Source: an uncultured Clostridium sp. (GTDB lineage Bacteria; Bacillota; Clostridia; Clostridiales; Clostridiaceae). From it: 64,000 nucleotides of DNA. Numbering within the stretch: the first letter of the stretch is position 1; each line of letters begins with the position of its first letter. Of the stretch, positions 50,499 to 60,387 are shown piece by piece. The notes beneath the pieces were generated by a model. That model saw only the letters and a list, made by a program, of their open reading frames with translations. It searched no databases and was not told where the DNA came from. Made by a program: the position numbers and the translations under genes. The stretch lies in assembly GCA_934746015.1 (NCBI GenBank), contig CAKVEW010000013.1, forward strand, positions 23,260 to 87,259, written 5' to 3'.

Positions 50499-51248
50499 TC
50501 ACTCCTTTATATAATTTAACATTTCTAAACTTTTTGGTTTTTTAGAATAATTTGAAGATATTATGAAAGTAGTTATCTTTCTTATATCTTTTTTAACATC
50601 ATCATTTATATTTAGTTTATATATCTTATCCATAGGTGTCTTAAGTAAAAACTTTATTGAATTATATGCTGGTTTGGAAATATAAATACCATGCTCTCTA
50701 GAACACTCTTCACAAACACCACCATAATTAGAAAGGGATATATAATTAGATACTGAAATTTTCTTTCTGCATTTTACGCATGAATCTAAGTTTAACCCAT
50801 ATCCTGTTTCTTTTAATAGTTTAAGTTCAAAGGATCTTATTAACATTTCATAATCAAGTACATCTGTATTTAGTAAATACAAACATGTTAAAAAACTCTT
50901 GAATAAATTGTGGTTTACTTCTCCTTCTTCAACACATATATCTATTAGTTCACAAATATAAGATGAATACGTAAGCTTATCTAAATTATCTAACAACCCT
51001 TGGAAAGAATTTGTTATCTTACCTTCTTGTAAATTATATAAATTTTTGCCTTTAAATAATACATATTCACCATAGCATAAAGGTAAAGTAATAGATAAAA
51101 ATTTACTCTTACTTTTTCTAGCTCCCTTTGCTATAGCTGTTATCTTTCCAAATTCATCTGTGTATAACCACACCAACTTATCATTTTCTTTAAATTCCAT
51201 AGTCTTTATAACTACAGCATTCACCTTATGTAGTGACAGAAAAATCAT
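50499..51248 (-). CDS. recO: DNA repair protein RecO
   Basis: 249 aa. OB-fold N-terminus (VNAVVIKTMEFKENDKLVWLYTDEFGKITAIAKGARKSKSKF), a helical middle, and a four-cysteine zinc site (CVKCRKK, CEEC). Loads RecA with RecR. The ATG abuts AAGGGG; a CTG nine bases later would be better spaced, so the exact start is uncertain. Confidence 0.93.
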   Translation of the reverse strand: MIFLSLHKVNAVVIKTMEFKENDKLVWLYTDEFGKITAIAKGARKSKSKFLSITLPLCYGEYVLFKGKNLYNLQEGKITNSFQGLLDNLDKLTYSSYICELIDICVEEGEVNHNLFKSFLTCLYLLNTDVLDYEMLIRSFELKLLKETGYGLNLDSCVKCRKKISVSNYISLSNYGGVCEECSREHGIYISKPAYNSIKFLLKTPMDKIYKLNINDDVKKDIRKITTFIISSNYSKKPKSLEMLNYIKE

Positions 51249-51252
51249 CCCC

Positions 51253-52146
51253 TTATTTCTTTACCTTTTTGTATCCTAGTTCCTTTAATAGGTTTTGATT
51301 ATCTCTCCACTCTTTTCTAACCTTTACCCATATTTTCAAATTAACTTTTTCATGTAAGAATCTTTCTATTTCATATCTTGCTGATTCGCCTATTTTCTTT
51401 AAGCATTGACCATTTTTCCCTATTATTATTCCCTTATGAGAATCTTTTTCGCAAAGCATATCTACTTCTATATGCCAAGTACCACTAGGACTTTGTTTCA
51501 TTTGAATTATATCTACTGCTATACCATGCGGTATTTCTTCTCTTAATGTTCTTAAAGCCTTTTCTCTTATAATTTCTGATACTACGAATCTTTCTTGAAC
51601 ATCAGTTATCATATCATCTGGATAATATTTAGGTCCTTCTGGCATAGCTTCTACCATTAAACTAATTAATTTATCTACATTTTTTCCTTTTAAAGCTGAT
51701 ATAGGAATTATTTCTTTAAAGTCCATTTCTTGAGAATACATTTGAAGAGTTTGAGCAACCCTGTCTTGAGTAAATTCATCTATTTTATTTACTACTAAAA
51801 ATACTGGTGCTTTTTGATTTTTTAAAGTTTCAATTATAAACTTATCTCCTCTTCCTATCTCTTCGTCAGGGTTTATTAAAAATAATACAAGATCAACTTC
51901 CTTTATTGAATCCTTAGCGGAATTAACCATATATTCACCTAATTTATGCTTTGGTTTGTGTATTCCTGGAGTATCAACGAATACAATTTGATAATCCTCA
52001 CCAGTTAATATTGTTTGAATATTATTTCTAGTTGTTTGAGGTTTATTTGATACTATAGAAAGTTTTTCTCCCATTATTTCATTTAATAAAGTTGACTTAC
52101 CAACATTCGGTCTACCAACTATTGTTACAAATCCTGATTTAAACAT
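51253..52146 (-). CDS. era: GTPase Era
   Basis: 297 aa. G1 GRPNVGKST (about 12-20), G2 TTRNNIQ, G3 [11 protein letters not shown]4 NKID, G5 SALKG, and a C-terminal KH domain ([35 protein letters not shown]). Ribosome assembly GTPase that binds 16S rRNA. AGGAGGAAAA site. Confidence 0.97.
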   Translation of the reverse strand: MFKSGFVTIVGRPNVGKSTLLNEIMGEKLSIVSNKPQTTRNNIQTILTGEDYQIVFVDTPGIHKPKHKLGEYMVNSAKDSIKEVDLVLFLINPDEEIGRGDKFIIETLKNQKAPVFLVVNKIDEFTQDRVAQTLQMYSQEMDFKEIIPISALKGKNVDKLISLMVEAMPEGPKYYPDDMITDVQERFVVSEIIREKALRTLREEIPHGIAVDIIQMKQSPSGTWHIEVDMLCEKDSHKGIIIGKNGQCLKKIGESARYEIERFLHEKVNLKIWVKVRKEWRDNQNLLKELGYKKVKK

Positions 52147-52209
52147 TTTTCCTCCTAGTTTAACCCAATATAAGTAATACTTAATTGGGATATTTAAAAT
52201 TATCTTTCA

Positions 52210-52236
52210 CTATAATTTATCTTTAATAAATTATAG
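52210..52236. repeat. 11-bp inverted repeat upstream of era
   Basis: CTATAATTTAT and ATAAATTATAG around loop CTTTA, in the gap between dgkA-like and era. Could act as a weak attenuator or simply be AT-rich symmetry. A second near-palindrome CCCAAT...ATTGGG lies at 52165-52190. Confidence 0.4.
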
Positions 52237-52266
52237 CATTCTTATAGAATTTTATCATCAATTTAA

Positions 52267-52968
52267 TTAAATTTTAAAGATAGTAAATATAAATAGTGTT
52301 AATAGTGTACCAAATAAAGCTCCTACAACTACTTCAAATACTGAATGAATATTAGAATCTACTCTGCTTTGCGCTGTTATTAATGCCATTAAATAACTAA
52401 GCATTATACATATAGGTTCTTCTGTAATTAATGATATGGCAGTTGCAATGGAAAAGGATAAAGCACTATGACCACTTGGCATTCCACCTCTTAATGGTGT
52501 ACCTTCTCCAAAAATTGATTTTACTATTAGAGTTACTATTATAACAACTACTAATGCAATTAGCACCATATAAGGTTCTGATTCCTTCATCTTATGAATA
52601 ACATCATAGGATATTAATGAAATCTTATCCCAAAATATAATATAACCTACTACTAATGCATTGATTGCCGTGATTAATACAGCACCTGCTGCTGCATTTT
52701 TAGCAATTTTAGCAAGTGGATGATAATGATTAGTAGACATATCAATAGTTGCTTCAATTGCAGTATTTATCACTTCAGCTGCTAATACCATTGTAATTGT
52801 TATTGCTAATATAAGAAACTCCACCTTTGATATATCTATTACAAAACAAGCTATAAGAACACATAATGCAGCAAATATGTGAATCTTCATGTTTCTTTGA
52901 CTTCTAATGGTTTGAATAATACCTGTTACTGCATAATTAAAGCTTTCAACTAGCTTTTTTATCTTCAT
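52267..52968 (-). CDS. dgkA: Diacylglycerol kinase fused to a PAP2 phosphatase domain
   Basis: 233 aa. N-terminal DgkA-type (ESFNYAVTGIIQTIRSQRNMKIH, AEVINTAIEATIDMSTNHYHPLAKIAKNAAAGAVLI, about 1-110). The C-terminal half has PAP2 motifs GMPSGHSALSFSIA and SRVDSNIHSVFEVVVGALFG. Such fusions are frequent in clostridia in the ybeY-era cluster and may act on undecaprenol or diacylglycerol. Confidence 0.92.
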   Translation of the reverse strand: MKIKKLVESFNYAVTGIIQTIRSQRNMKIHIFAALCVLIACFVIDISKVEFLILAITITMVLAAEVINTAIEATIDMSTNHYHPLAKIAKNAAAGAVLITAINALVVGYIIFWDKISLISYDVIHKMKESEPYMVLIALVVVIIVTLIVKSIFGEGTPLRGGMPSGHSALSFSIATAISLITEEPICIMLSYLMALITAQSRVDSNIHSVFEVVVGALFGTLLTLFIFTIFKI

Positions 52969-52990
52969 AAATTCCTCCCAGTATCTAGTT

Positions 52991-53491
52991 TTATCTTCTA
53001 ATATCTAATTTATTTAAAATTTCTTCTTCCCTTTTTCTCATTTTATTTTTATCTTCTTCTATCATATGATCATATCCAAGTAAATGTAAAATAGAATGAA
53101 CTACTAAATAACTTACTTCTCTTTCATATGAATGTCCATATTCTTCACTTTGTTCTAAAGCCTTTTCTAAGGATAAAACCATATCTCCAAGCACTATTTC
53201 ATTTCCATCCTTAAAAGTCTCATCAAAATCAAAGTCTAAATACATATCTTTATAAACCTTATTTTCTTCAAAATCTAACATGGGAAAAGATAATACATCT
53301 GTTTCTCTATCAATCCCTCTAGTTTCGTTATTTATTTCTCTTATTTCATTATTATCAACAAATAGTAATGAAATTTGATATTCAACATTTACCCCTTCTT
53401 CTTTTAAAGCAAAATCACAAACCTTGGAAATCTTATTTATAAAATCATCATTCACTTCTATTTTATCTTGTTTGTTTTCTGTATATAACAT
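52991..53491 (-). CDS. ybeY: Endoribonuclease YbeY
   Basis: 166 aa. LLFVDNNEIREINNETRGIDRETDVLSFPM and the zinc motif HSILHLLGYDHMIEED (H-x3-H-x5-H). rRNA maturation and quality control. Between pgpH and dgkA. Confidence 0.96.
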   Translation of the reverse strand: MLYTENKQDKIEVNDDFINKISKVCDFALKEEGVNVEYQISLLFVDNNEIREINNETRGIDRETDVLSFPMLDFEENKVYKDMYLDFDFDETFKDGNEIVLGDMVLSLEKALEQSEEYGHSYEREVSYLVVHSILHLLGYDHMIEEDKNKMRKREEEILNKLDIRR

Positions 53492-53554
53492 ATTTTTTCT
53501 CCTTTTCCAGTTTAAATATCTAATAATAAAGGGAAAGGTTAATACCCTCCCCCA

Positions 53555-55621
53555 TTAATTATTTACCTTTTTCTCAGTTGGATATTCTATTCTATGGTGA
53601 TATATTCCATCTAAAGTCTTTAAAAAGCTTTGTCTTATTAATTCTATATCTTTTAATGTTAAATCACAATTTATTAATTGATTATTATTTATTTTATCAT
53701 TTATTATATTATTTACCATACCTTCAATTTTATCCTTAGTTGGCTCAGGTATTGATCTTACTGCTGCCTCCACACTATCTGCAAGCATTAATATTCCAGA
53801 TTCCTTAGTATCAGGAATAGGTCCTGGATATCTAAAATCTTCTTCCTTAACCTCTTCCGGATTTTCAGCTGAATTTTTAACCTTATAGTAAAAATATTTA
53901 ACTAAAGTTGTCCCATGGTGTTGTACTATTATATCTTGAATAATCTTTGGAATCTTATATTCCTTAGCCATTTCTAATCCATCTTTAGTATGAGATAAAA
54001 TAATTAAAGTACTTAAATTTGGTGTAATTTTATCATGAGGATTTTCTTTACCTATCTGATTTTCTCCAAAGAAGTATGGCCTTTTAGTTTTTCCAATATC
54101 ATGATAATAAGCTCCAACTCTTGCTATTACTGGATTTCCTCCAACAACTTCAGCTGCTGCTTCTGCTAAATTAGCTACCATCATACTATGATGATATGTA
54201 CCAGGAGCCTCCATCAACAATTTTCTCATAAGGGGTTGATTTGGATTAGATAATTCTAATAATTTTATATTAGTAACTACATCAAAAATTGATTCATAAA
54301 ATGGTAATAATCCAACGGATAATATTCCAGATATCAACACTCCAATAATAGTAAATCCTGATTGAATAAGATTTTCCTTTAAATTATTAGATGAAATCAT
54401 TCCTATGGTTAATGTTAATATCGCTAGCGCAACTGCTATATACACAGTTGAATAAATAATATCATTTCTTTGTTGAACCTTTTTAACTGCTGTAGATCCT
54501 AACACGATAGCTACTACAGATAAAATAATAACAGAAGGATTAAATCCAACAACTACAGAAACAAATACTAAATTTAGTAAATTAATAATAAGTGATAATC
54601 TACATTCTATTAATATAGTCATTAACATTGCCCCGCAAGCAATAGGAATTAAATATGGTGATATTATATTTAAGCCTATAGATAACATAAGAGTAATAAT
54701 ATTTATGCTACTTATTAAAATTATAAACTTATTACTTTTAAATATATCTGGTCTTTCTTTAGATATATAAGTATATTCAATAAATAGAATTAAAACTACT
54801 AAAATAGCTAATGCAATAAATGATGATAAATAACTCTTTGTTAATCCGCTACTTAATAATCCTAGTTCATTTAATATTTCTATTTGCCTTTCAGTTACAG
54901 GTTCTCCTTCTTTAACTATAATTTGATTTTTCTTTATTATTTCCTTCTGTACATTTTTTTGCACTTCTTTTAAGTTTTCTTCCATCTTTTCTGTATCAAT
55001 AAATAAATTTGCTTTAATTTGTGAATCTAAAATACTCTTCAAGGTATCTTCCAAATTTCTATCCAAATTATAGCTAATAAGTTCTTCACTTGCTAAATCC
55101 TTTGCCTTCTGTAAGGCTTCATAGTCATTTTCCCCGATATTATTTTTATAAGCCATTTCTAAAGCTTGTAATGTTTTATTTTGAATATCAGAAATTTTTG
55201 AACTCTCTAAAGATAACAATATATTATATTCTTCATCAGTTAGCCTAAAAGCATCAACTTTCTTTATTTCTGTAAGCTTATCTTTAATATCCTTTGTTGA
55301 AGAAACTTCAGTTGCTACCTTATTAAATAATTTATTTATATTATCAATAGCTTGAGTCTTTACTTCACTTTTTACTGTATATTGTTTATCTTCCTTGGCT
55401 TTAGCTATAGCTTCTTCTATTTTTTCTTGTGTTGCTATTTCATCTACAGTATCTATTGGTGCCTTAATATCTACAGTGGCTATATCACCAACAGATAGAT
55501 TATGCTTCTTTGGTGAAATTGTAGTTAATAAAATTACATAAGTAACTAAAAATACTATTATATATATTAGAACTCTTTTGTATCCTTTATTATCTTTTTT
55601 CTTATCTTTCTTTAAAAACAA
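53555..55621 (-). CDS. pgpH: PgpH-type 7TM-HD phosphodiesterase
   Basis: 688 aa, TTG start. One N-terminal span, an extracellular 7TMR-HDED region (about 40-255), seven spans (about 258-460) and a cytosolic HD domain (APGTYHHSMMVANLAEAAAE, RVGAYYHDIGK, ILSHTKDGLEMA). Degrades cyclic di-AMP in Firmicutes. Followed by ybeY as usual. Confidence 0.95.
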   Translation of the reverse strand: MFLKKDKKKDNKGYKRVLIYIIVFLVTYVILLTTISPKKHNLSVGDIATVDIKAPIDTVDEIATQEKIEEAIAKAKEDKQYTVKSEVKTQAIDNINKLFNKVATEVSSTKDIKDKLTEIKKVDAFRLTDEEYNILLSLESSKISDIQNKTLQALEMAYKNNIGENDYEALQKAKDLASEELISYNLDRNLEDTLKSILDSQIKANLFIDTEKMEENLKEVQKNVQKEIIKKNQIIVKEGEPVTERQIEILNELGLLSSGLTKSYLSSFIALAILVVLILFIEYTYISKERPDIFKSNKFIILISSINIITLMLSIGLNIISPYLIPIACGAMLMTILIECRLSLIINLLNLVFVSVVVGFNPSVIILSVVAIVLGSTAVKKVQQRNDIIYSTVYIAVALAILTLTIGMISSNNLKENLIQSGFTIIGVLISGILSVGLLPFYESIFDVVTNIKLLELSNPNQPLMRKLLMEAPGTYHHSMMVANLAEAAAEVVGGNPVIARVGAYYHDIGKTKRPYFFGENQIGKENPHDKITPNLSTLIILSHTKDGLEMAKEYKIPKIIQDIIVQHHGTTLVKYFYYKVKNSAENPEEVKEEDFRYPGPIPDTKESGILMLADSVEAAVRSIPEPTKDKIEGMVNNIINDKINNNQLINCDLTLKDIELIRQSFLKTLDGIYHHRIEYPTEKKVNN

Positions 55622-55648
55622 CTTTATCCCCCTTTTTACTACATAGTT

Positions 55649-56788
55649 TTAATAATCAATTGGTTCATTATTAACAATATTTTGTTCAACGATAAAAACC
55701 ACACTTACCACTACATCATCACTATAACTCTCCTTAGTAGTTACTATTCTATCAACAATTTTAGCTTCCCTTGTCAAGTTATTGTAAAGTGATTCCTCCA
55801 GGGCTTTTACAGAATTATTTATTACTTCTTCTTTCGATAATTCTATTGGAAATTCCTTTTTTTCATAATAATTTATCTTTGTTATTATTTTTTTACTTTC
55901 CTCTATTTTATCATACTCTATAAAATCTTTTATAGCTTTTTTAAGATAAATTTTTTTCCCAAAGAAAGATAAATATATATCACAATCCTTTTCTCCAGTT
56001 CTTTTCATTTCATTTCCACTTATTTGTGAAACCATGCTTTTTTCATAAAATGTGTTTGCCATTACTACCCCATCTGGTATAACCTCATAGGGTTGTTCTT
56101 CATTTCCATTTATACCTTCTATTATTACATCTCCAGCATGTACATATTCTCCAGTATGTACAATAGATCTACCTGAAAATGTATAAACCCTAACAACTTC
56201 CCCATCCATCTTTGCAACTAGATTTCCATATTTCCTTTCCTTAATTTTAGGAGGATTTACTTTTTCTTCAATTACTATTTTCAATGTAGAGCCTTCAACC
56301 CTTGCTCTTAGCCAAAGTATATCAGAATTAATATTTTCTAATTTTTTCTCTATATCTTTAAAGTCTATTGATTCTTTTCTTATACCCGGTTTAATTCCCA
56401 TTGAATAAAGTTGTTGTCTTATTTCATATGGAGATACATTTTGTTTGGTAGTAATTTCTATGCTCCATACAAAGGTTGAAAAATATAAAAGTAAAATTAT
56501 AAATAATCCTCCACCAATGCTTAAGAAAAATTTTCTCTTTAATTTTCCCATAAGAAACAATCTTCCCTTGCTACCTATTATGTTGCATTTGCCATTTAAC
56601 TTTTTAACAATAGCAACAACATCTCTATAATCACTATAATCTATAGTTACCCGAATGGTTGCAGCATCAATTCTCTTTACATTAATAATATTAATATCCT
56701 CACTCCACAATATGTTCAAAAGTCTCTCAGGCCTTAATATGTTAATTTCAACTATAACTCTACCACTTTCAAAAACTCCTGTTGCCAT
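55649..56788 (-). CDS. yqfD: Sporulation protein YqfD
   Basis: 379 aa from the ATG just after the yqfC stop with GAGGTG upstream; a longer frame overlaps yqfC. One membrane span (about 82-102) and a long extracytoplasmic part (RARVEGSTLKIVIEEKVNPPKI, LVAKMDGEVVRVYTFSGRSIVHTGEYVHAGDVII). Needed with YqfC for sporulation in Bacillus. Confidence 0.93.
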   Translation of the reverse strand: MATGVFESGRVIVEINILRPERLLNILWSEDINIINVKRIDAATIRVTIDYSDYRDVVAIVKKLNGKCNIIGSKGRLFLMGKLKRKFFLSIGGGLFIILLLYFSTFVWSIEITTKQNVSPYEIRQQLYSMGIKPGIRKESIDFKDIEKKLENINSDILWLRARVEGSTLKIVIEEKVNPPKIKERKYGNLVAKMDGEVVRVYTFSGRSIVHTGEYVHAGDVIIEGINGNEEQPYEVIPDGVVMANTFYEKSMVSQISGNEMKRTGEKDCDIYLSFFGKKIYLKKAIKDFIEYDKIEESKKIITKINYYEKKEFPIELSKEEVINNSVKALEESLYNNLTREAKIVDRIVTTKESYSDDVVVSVVFIVEQNIVNNEPIDY

Positions 56789-56789
56789 G

Positions 56790-57068
56790 CTACACCTCAT
56801 AACTAATTGATTTAAATTTACCACTAATTGTTATAGTTGAATCGCCAATATATAATATTTCAAAATTTTCTCCCTCTATATTAACAATTTTTACTTTCGT
56901 ATTTATTTTAATTATGTTTCTTTCAAATAATATTATCCCTTTATGATTCTCTATAGTGATTTCACTGTCACCAACAATAGTTATCTTAGGAAGATTTAGC
57001 ATTACATCTTTAGGTAAATCAAATTTTTCTGTTAATATCTCTCTAGTTCTTTCTATTTTTTCTTTCAT
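56790..57068 (-). CDS. yqfC: Sporulation protein YqfC
   Basis: 92 aa. LTEKFDLPKDVMLNLPKITIVGDSEITIENHKGIILFERNIIKINT, typical of the YqfC/YabP-like family. First gene of the yqfCD-pgpH-ybeY operon. Confidence 0.93.
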   Translation of the reverse strand: MKEKIERTREILTEKFDLPKDVMLNLPKITIVGDSEITIENHKGIILFERNIIKINTKVKIVNIEGENFEILYIGDSTITISGKFKSISYEV

Positions 57069-57141
57069 ATTCTAATCTCCTTATATTTTTTCTCATAGTA
57101 CTCTATGATTAAAATATGTAGAAAATTACTTTAAGAAAGCA

Positions 57142-57174
57142 AAAAGCAAAAGGAATAAATTCCTTTTGCTTTTA
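57142..57174. terminator. Bidirectional terminator downstream of rpsU
   Basis: Stem AGCAAAAGGAA/TTCCTTTTGCT with flanking A/T runs on both strands, between yqfC and rpsU. Confidence 0.75.
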
Positions 57175-57506
57175 TTTATCAACTAATATTAATCTTATAA
57201 AATTGACTTTCTCATAACTTTACAGTTATAAATGTTATTAACACCAACGGTGTAGCTGTTTCTTTAATAATTTCATTTTTCTTTTATTTACTGCTGAGGA
57301 AGGTACTTAATAAGATTTATAATAAAATCTTATTTATTCCCTCAATTCAAGTATAATCATTATTACACTTTTTTTGATAAACATATAAACTATAGTCCTC
57401 AACCTTAATGTATTAAAAATACACTTAGACTTATTGGATAAATATAGCCTCCAATAATAGCTTACTTAATTAATTAAGTTACATTGAAAATTAAATCAAA
57501 ATTATT
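57175..57506. other. 330-bp AT-rich gap downstream of rpsU
   Basis: No gene. A perfect 10-bp inverted repeat AATAAGATTT/AAATCTTATT is at 57309-57334, and a short ACACC/GGTGT hairpin near 57241-57255. The usual yqeY gene after rpsU is missing here. No RNA family recognised. Confidence 0.4.
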
Positions 57507-57683
57507 CTACTTGAATTTTCTCTTTCTAGCAGCTTCTGATTTTTTCTTTCTTTTCACGCTTGGCTTTTCATAGTGTTCTCTCTTTCTAACTTCTGAAAGA
57601 ACTCCTGCTCTAGCGCATTTTCTCTTGAATCTTCTTAATGCACTTTCAAGTGTTTCGTTTTCTCCAACTTTTATTTCTGACAT
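57507..57683 (-). CDS. rpsU: 30S ribosomal protein S21
   Basis: 58 aa, starts [20 protein letters not shown] and ends in a strongly basic tail ([20 protein letters not shown]). Complete length for clostridial S21. GGAGGGAGGGATAATAG-type upstream site. Confidence 0.97.
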   Translation of the reverse strand: MSEIKVGENETLESALRRFKRKCARAGVLSEVRKREHYEKPSVKRKKKSEAARKRKFK

Positions 57684-57801
57684 CTATTATCCCTCCCTCC
57701 GCTAGCTCAAATTAATTAATTTAACTCAGCTACGGGCTTAACAACACACGCTATATTATACAATAGGTGGTCTTTAAAGTCAACTATTTGCTACAAACAT
57801 T

Positions 57802-58143
57802 TTAACCTGGTGGCCATTTCAAATCTCTTTGACCTAATACATGAAAATGCATATGATCTACTGTTTGACCGCCATCTTTACCACAGTTATTTACTATTCT
57901 ATATCCTGTTTCATTAATATTTAGTTCTCTTACTAATTTATTAATTACTAAGAATATGTGTGAAATAATATCCGAATTTTTTTCAGTTAAATCATTAACA
58001 CTTTGAATATGTTCCTTAGGTATTACTAAAAAATGAACAGGTGCCTCAGGACTTATATCATAAAAAGCCAACACCTTATCATCTTCATATATCTTTTTAC
58101 TAGGAATTTCACCATTTGCTATTTTACAAAAAATACAACTCAT
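57802..58143 (-). CDS. hinT: HIT-family hydrolase (HinT)
   Basis: 113 aa from ATG with AGGGTGGTGATTTT; the longer frame (to 58218) runs into the repeat element. CIFCKIANGEIPSKK and the histidine triad HMHFHVLGQ. Hydrolyses nucleoside phosphoramidates. Confidence 0.95.
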   Translation of the reverse strand: MSCIFCKIANGEIPSKKIYEDDKVLAFYDISPEAPVHFLVIPKEHIQSVNDLTEKNSDIISHIFLVINKLVRELNINETGYRIVNNCGKDGGQTVDHMHFHVLGQRDLKWPPG

Positions 58144-58163
58144 AAAATCACCACCCTTCGTTG

Positions 58164-58310
58164 GAATGAAAAATGAAGAATGTAAAATGTAAAATGTAAA
58201 ATTAATGAAATAATTCATCTATGATGAATTATGAAATATTAATTGCAGAAACTCAGCTCTTCTGAGTTTCATCAACAATTCTCCACTCTTAATTCTTCAT
58301 TCTTCATTTC
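58164..58310. repeat. Small palindromic interspersed element (MITE-like)
   Basis: Ends are inverted repeats: AAAATGAAGAATG at left and CATTCTTCATTT at right. Inside, tandem TGTAAAA units (58181-58203), ATTCATC/GATGAAT near 58215-58228, and a perfect GAAACTCAG/CTGAGTTTC hairpin (58249-58271) that could terminate mtaB. About 147 bp, no ORF, abutting the mtaB stop codon. Confidence 0.6.
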
Positions 58311-59614
58311 TAAAGCAGTTTTGCTATTCCATATTCATTTTCTGCTTTTTCAATCTCTATATCTACTATTTTACCAGTTACATCAGCACATTTGCAAGGG
58401 ACATGTACCTTTATATAGTTTCTTGTGTAGCCTTCATATACTCCATCTTTCCCTTTTACTTCTGTTTCTATTAAAGCATCCATTTCTTTTCCTATAAATT
58501 TTTCTATAAATTCTTTTTCATTTTTATTGCTTAATTCAATTAAAAGCTTACTTCTCTTTTCTTTTATGCTACCATCTATTTGGTCACCCATATTGGCAGC
58601 CTTAGTTCCTTTTCTAGGACTATACTTAAATACATGAGTTTTAGTAAGTTTTATTTTTTCTAAGAATTTATAAGTTTCATTAAATTCTTCTTCTGTTTCT
58701 CCTGGGAAACCTACTATTACATCTGTAGTAATAGAAACATCTGGCATTGTTTCTCTTAGTAGTTCAACACTTGCAGCATATTCTTCTGCAGTATATCTTC
58801 TATTCATCCTCTTAAGAGTTGCATCACATCCGCTTTGTAATGATAAATGGAAATGAGGGCAAAGCTTTTTAAAGCCCTTCATTTTTTCTATTACTTCAGG
58901 AGTAAAGAATGCAGGTTCTATAGAACCTATTCTAATTCTTTCTATTCCTTCTACTTTTTCTATTTCATCTATTATATCTATAAGATTTACATTACCTTCT
59001 AAATCTAATCCATAGGATGCCGTATGAATTCCTGATAATATAATTTCTTTAAAGCCATGTTCTGCTAGCTTATTTACTTCTTCTATGACTTTTTTAGGAT
59101 CTTTTGAACATACTGATCCTCTTGAATATGGTATTATACAATATGTACAAAATCTATTACAGCCATCTTGGATCTTTAAAAAGGCTCTAGTCTTATCTTG
59201 GTATTCTTCTATATTTAATTCCTCAAACTTTTTATTTTTAAGTACACCTTCAACATGGACTTGTGATTTTCCTTCTTCTCTAGCTTTATTAACATAATAA
59301 ACCACATCGCCTTTATTTCTTGTACCTAAAACTACGTCAACTCCAGGAATTTCTGATACTTCTTTTGGTGCTATTTGCGAATAACATCCAACAACAGCAA
59401 TTATAGAATTCTCATTTAATCTTCTGGCTCTACTTATTATTTGTCTTGACTTTTTGTCTCCCATATTAGTAACAGTACATGTATTTATTACATACACGTC
59501 TGCTTCTTCATTGGCTTCTACGACTTCATAGCCTTCTCTTATAAATTTTTCAACCATAGCTTCTGATTCATATACGTTAACCCTACACCCAAGAGTAGAA
59601 AATGCAACTTTCAT
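58310..59614 (-). CDS. mtaB: tRNA t6A37 methylthiotransferase MtaB
   Basis: 434 aa. N-terminal UPF0004 with cysteines in LGCRVNVYES, NTCTVTN, VGCYSQ; radical-SAM CNRFCTYCIIPYSRG; C-terminal TRAM domain. Makes ms2t6A37. Overlaps the rsmE end by 1 bp. Confidence 0.96.
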   Translation of the reverse strand: MKVAFSTLGCRVNVYESEAMVEKFIREGYEVVEANEEADVYVINTCTVTNMGDKKSRQIISRARRLNENSIIAVVGCYSQIAPKEVSEIPGVDVVLGTRNKGDVVYYVNKAREEGKSQVHVEGVLKNKKFEELNIEEYQDKTRAFLKIQDGCNRFCTYCIIPYSRGSVCSKDPKKVIEEVNKLAEHGFKEIILSGIHTASYGLDLEGNVNLIDIIDEIEKVEGIERIRIGSIEPAFFTPEVIEKMKGFKKLCPHFHLSLQSGCDATLKRMNRRYTAEEYAASVELLRETMPDVSITTDVIVGFPGETEEEFNETYKFLEKIKLTKTHVFKYSPRKGTKAANMGDQIDGSIKEKRSKLLIELSNKNEKEFIEKFIGKEMDALIETEVKGKDGVYEGYTRNYIKVHVPCKCADVTGKIVDIEIEKAENEYGIAKLL

Positions 59615-60369
59615 TATTTACTTCCTCCTAAATCTCCTAGCTCATATTGAACTAAAGAAGTAGCAACAAAACCTGCAGTTTCAGTTCTAAGAATTCTACT
59701 TCCTAAAGTCACTATATAAGCACCGTTTTCTTTCAGTTCATTTATCTCACTTAATTCAAATCCACCTTCTGGACCAACTAAAATTCCAACTTTTTTTATT
59801 TTTGATGTATCAATACTTTTATCATTAAATAATGTCTTTATTCCAAAGTTTTCTGCATTTTCGTAAGGAACTATAACTAAATCTAAAGACTTCATTTTTG
59901 TTAATGCTTCTTCAAAAGAAATAGGCTCAGCAACCTTAGGTATAATTGTTCTTTTGCTTTGTTTTGCGGCTTCTAATGCTATTCTATTTAATCTATCTAG
60001 TTTTTTAAATTCACCTTTTAACTTTATATCTACTCTTTCAGTTAAAGTAGGTATAAATTCAGTTATGCCTAGTTCTGTTCCTTTTTGAACTATTAAATCC
60101 ATCTTTTGAGCCTTTGGTAATCCTTGAAATAAATATATCTTAACTTCACTTTCATTATTTATTTCAAGTTTTTCTTCTATGTCTACAATTACTTCTTGCT
60201 TTGTAATAGTTCTTATCTCTGCTAAAAACTCATCTCCATCACAATTATTTAAGACTATTTTATCCCCTTCATTTAATCTTAATACTTTGTATAAGTGTTT
60301 TACATCATCACCTAAAATTTTTGCTGTTTTTTCAATAAAATTTTCTTTAGGAGTAAAAAATTTATGCAT
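59614..60369 (-). CDS. rsmE: 16S rRNA m3U1498 methyltransferase RsmE
   Basis: 251 aa. PUA-like N-terminus, then QGLPKAQKMDLIVQKGTELGITEFIP, and the SPOUT knot VGILVGPEGGFELSEI, VTLGSRILRTETA. Conserved after prmA. Confidence 0.96.
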   Translation of the reverse strand: MHKFFTPKENFIEKTAKILGDDVKHLYKVLRLNEGDKIVLNNCDGDEFLAEIRTITKQEVIVDIEEKLEINNESEVKIYLFQGLPKAQKMDLIVQKGTELGITEFIPTLTERVDIKLKGEFKKLDRLNRIALEAAKQSKRTIIPKVAEPISFEEALTKMKSLDLVIVPYENAENFGIKTLFNDKSIDTSKIKKVGILVGPEGGFELSEINELKENGAYIVTLGSRILRTETAGFVATSLVQYELGDLGGSK

Positions 60370-60387
60370 CCAACAATCTCCTTAAAA

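Noticed and set aside
58144..58218. N-terminal extension of HinT
   Set aside because: The extension lies in the repeat element; a well-placed ribosome site precedes the ATG at 58143.
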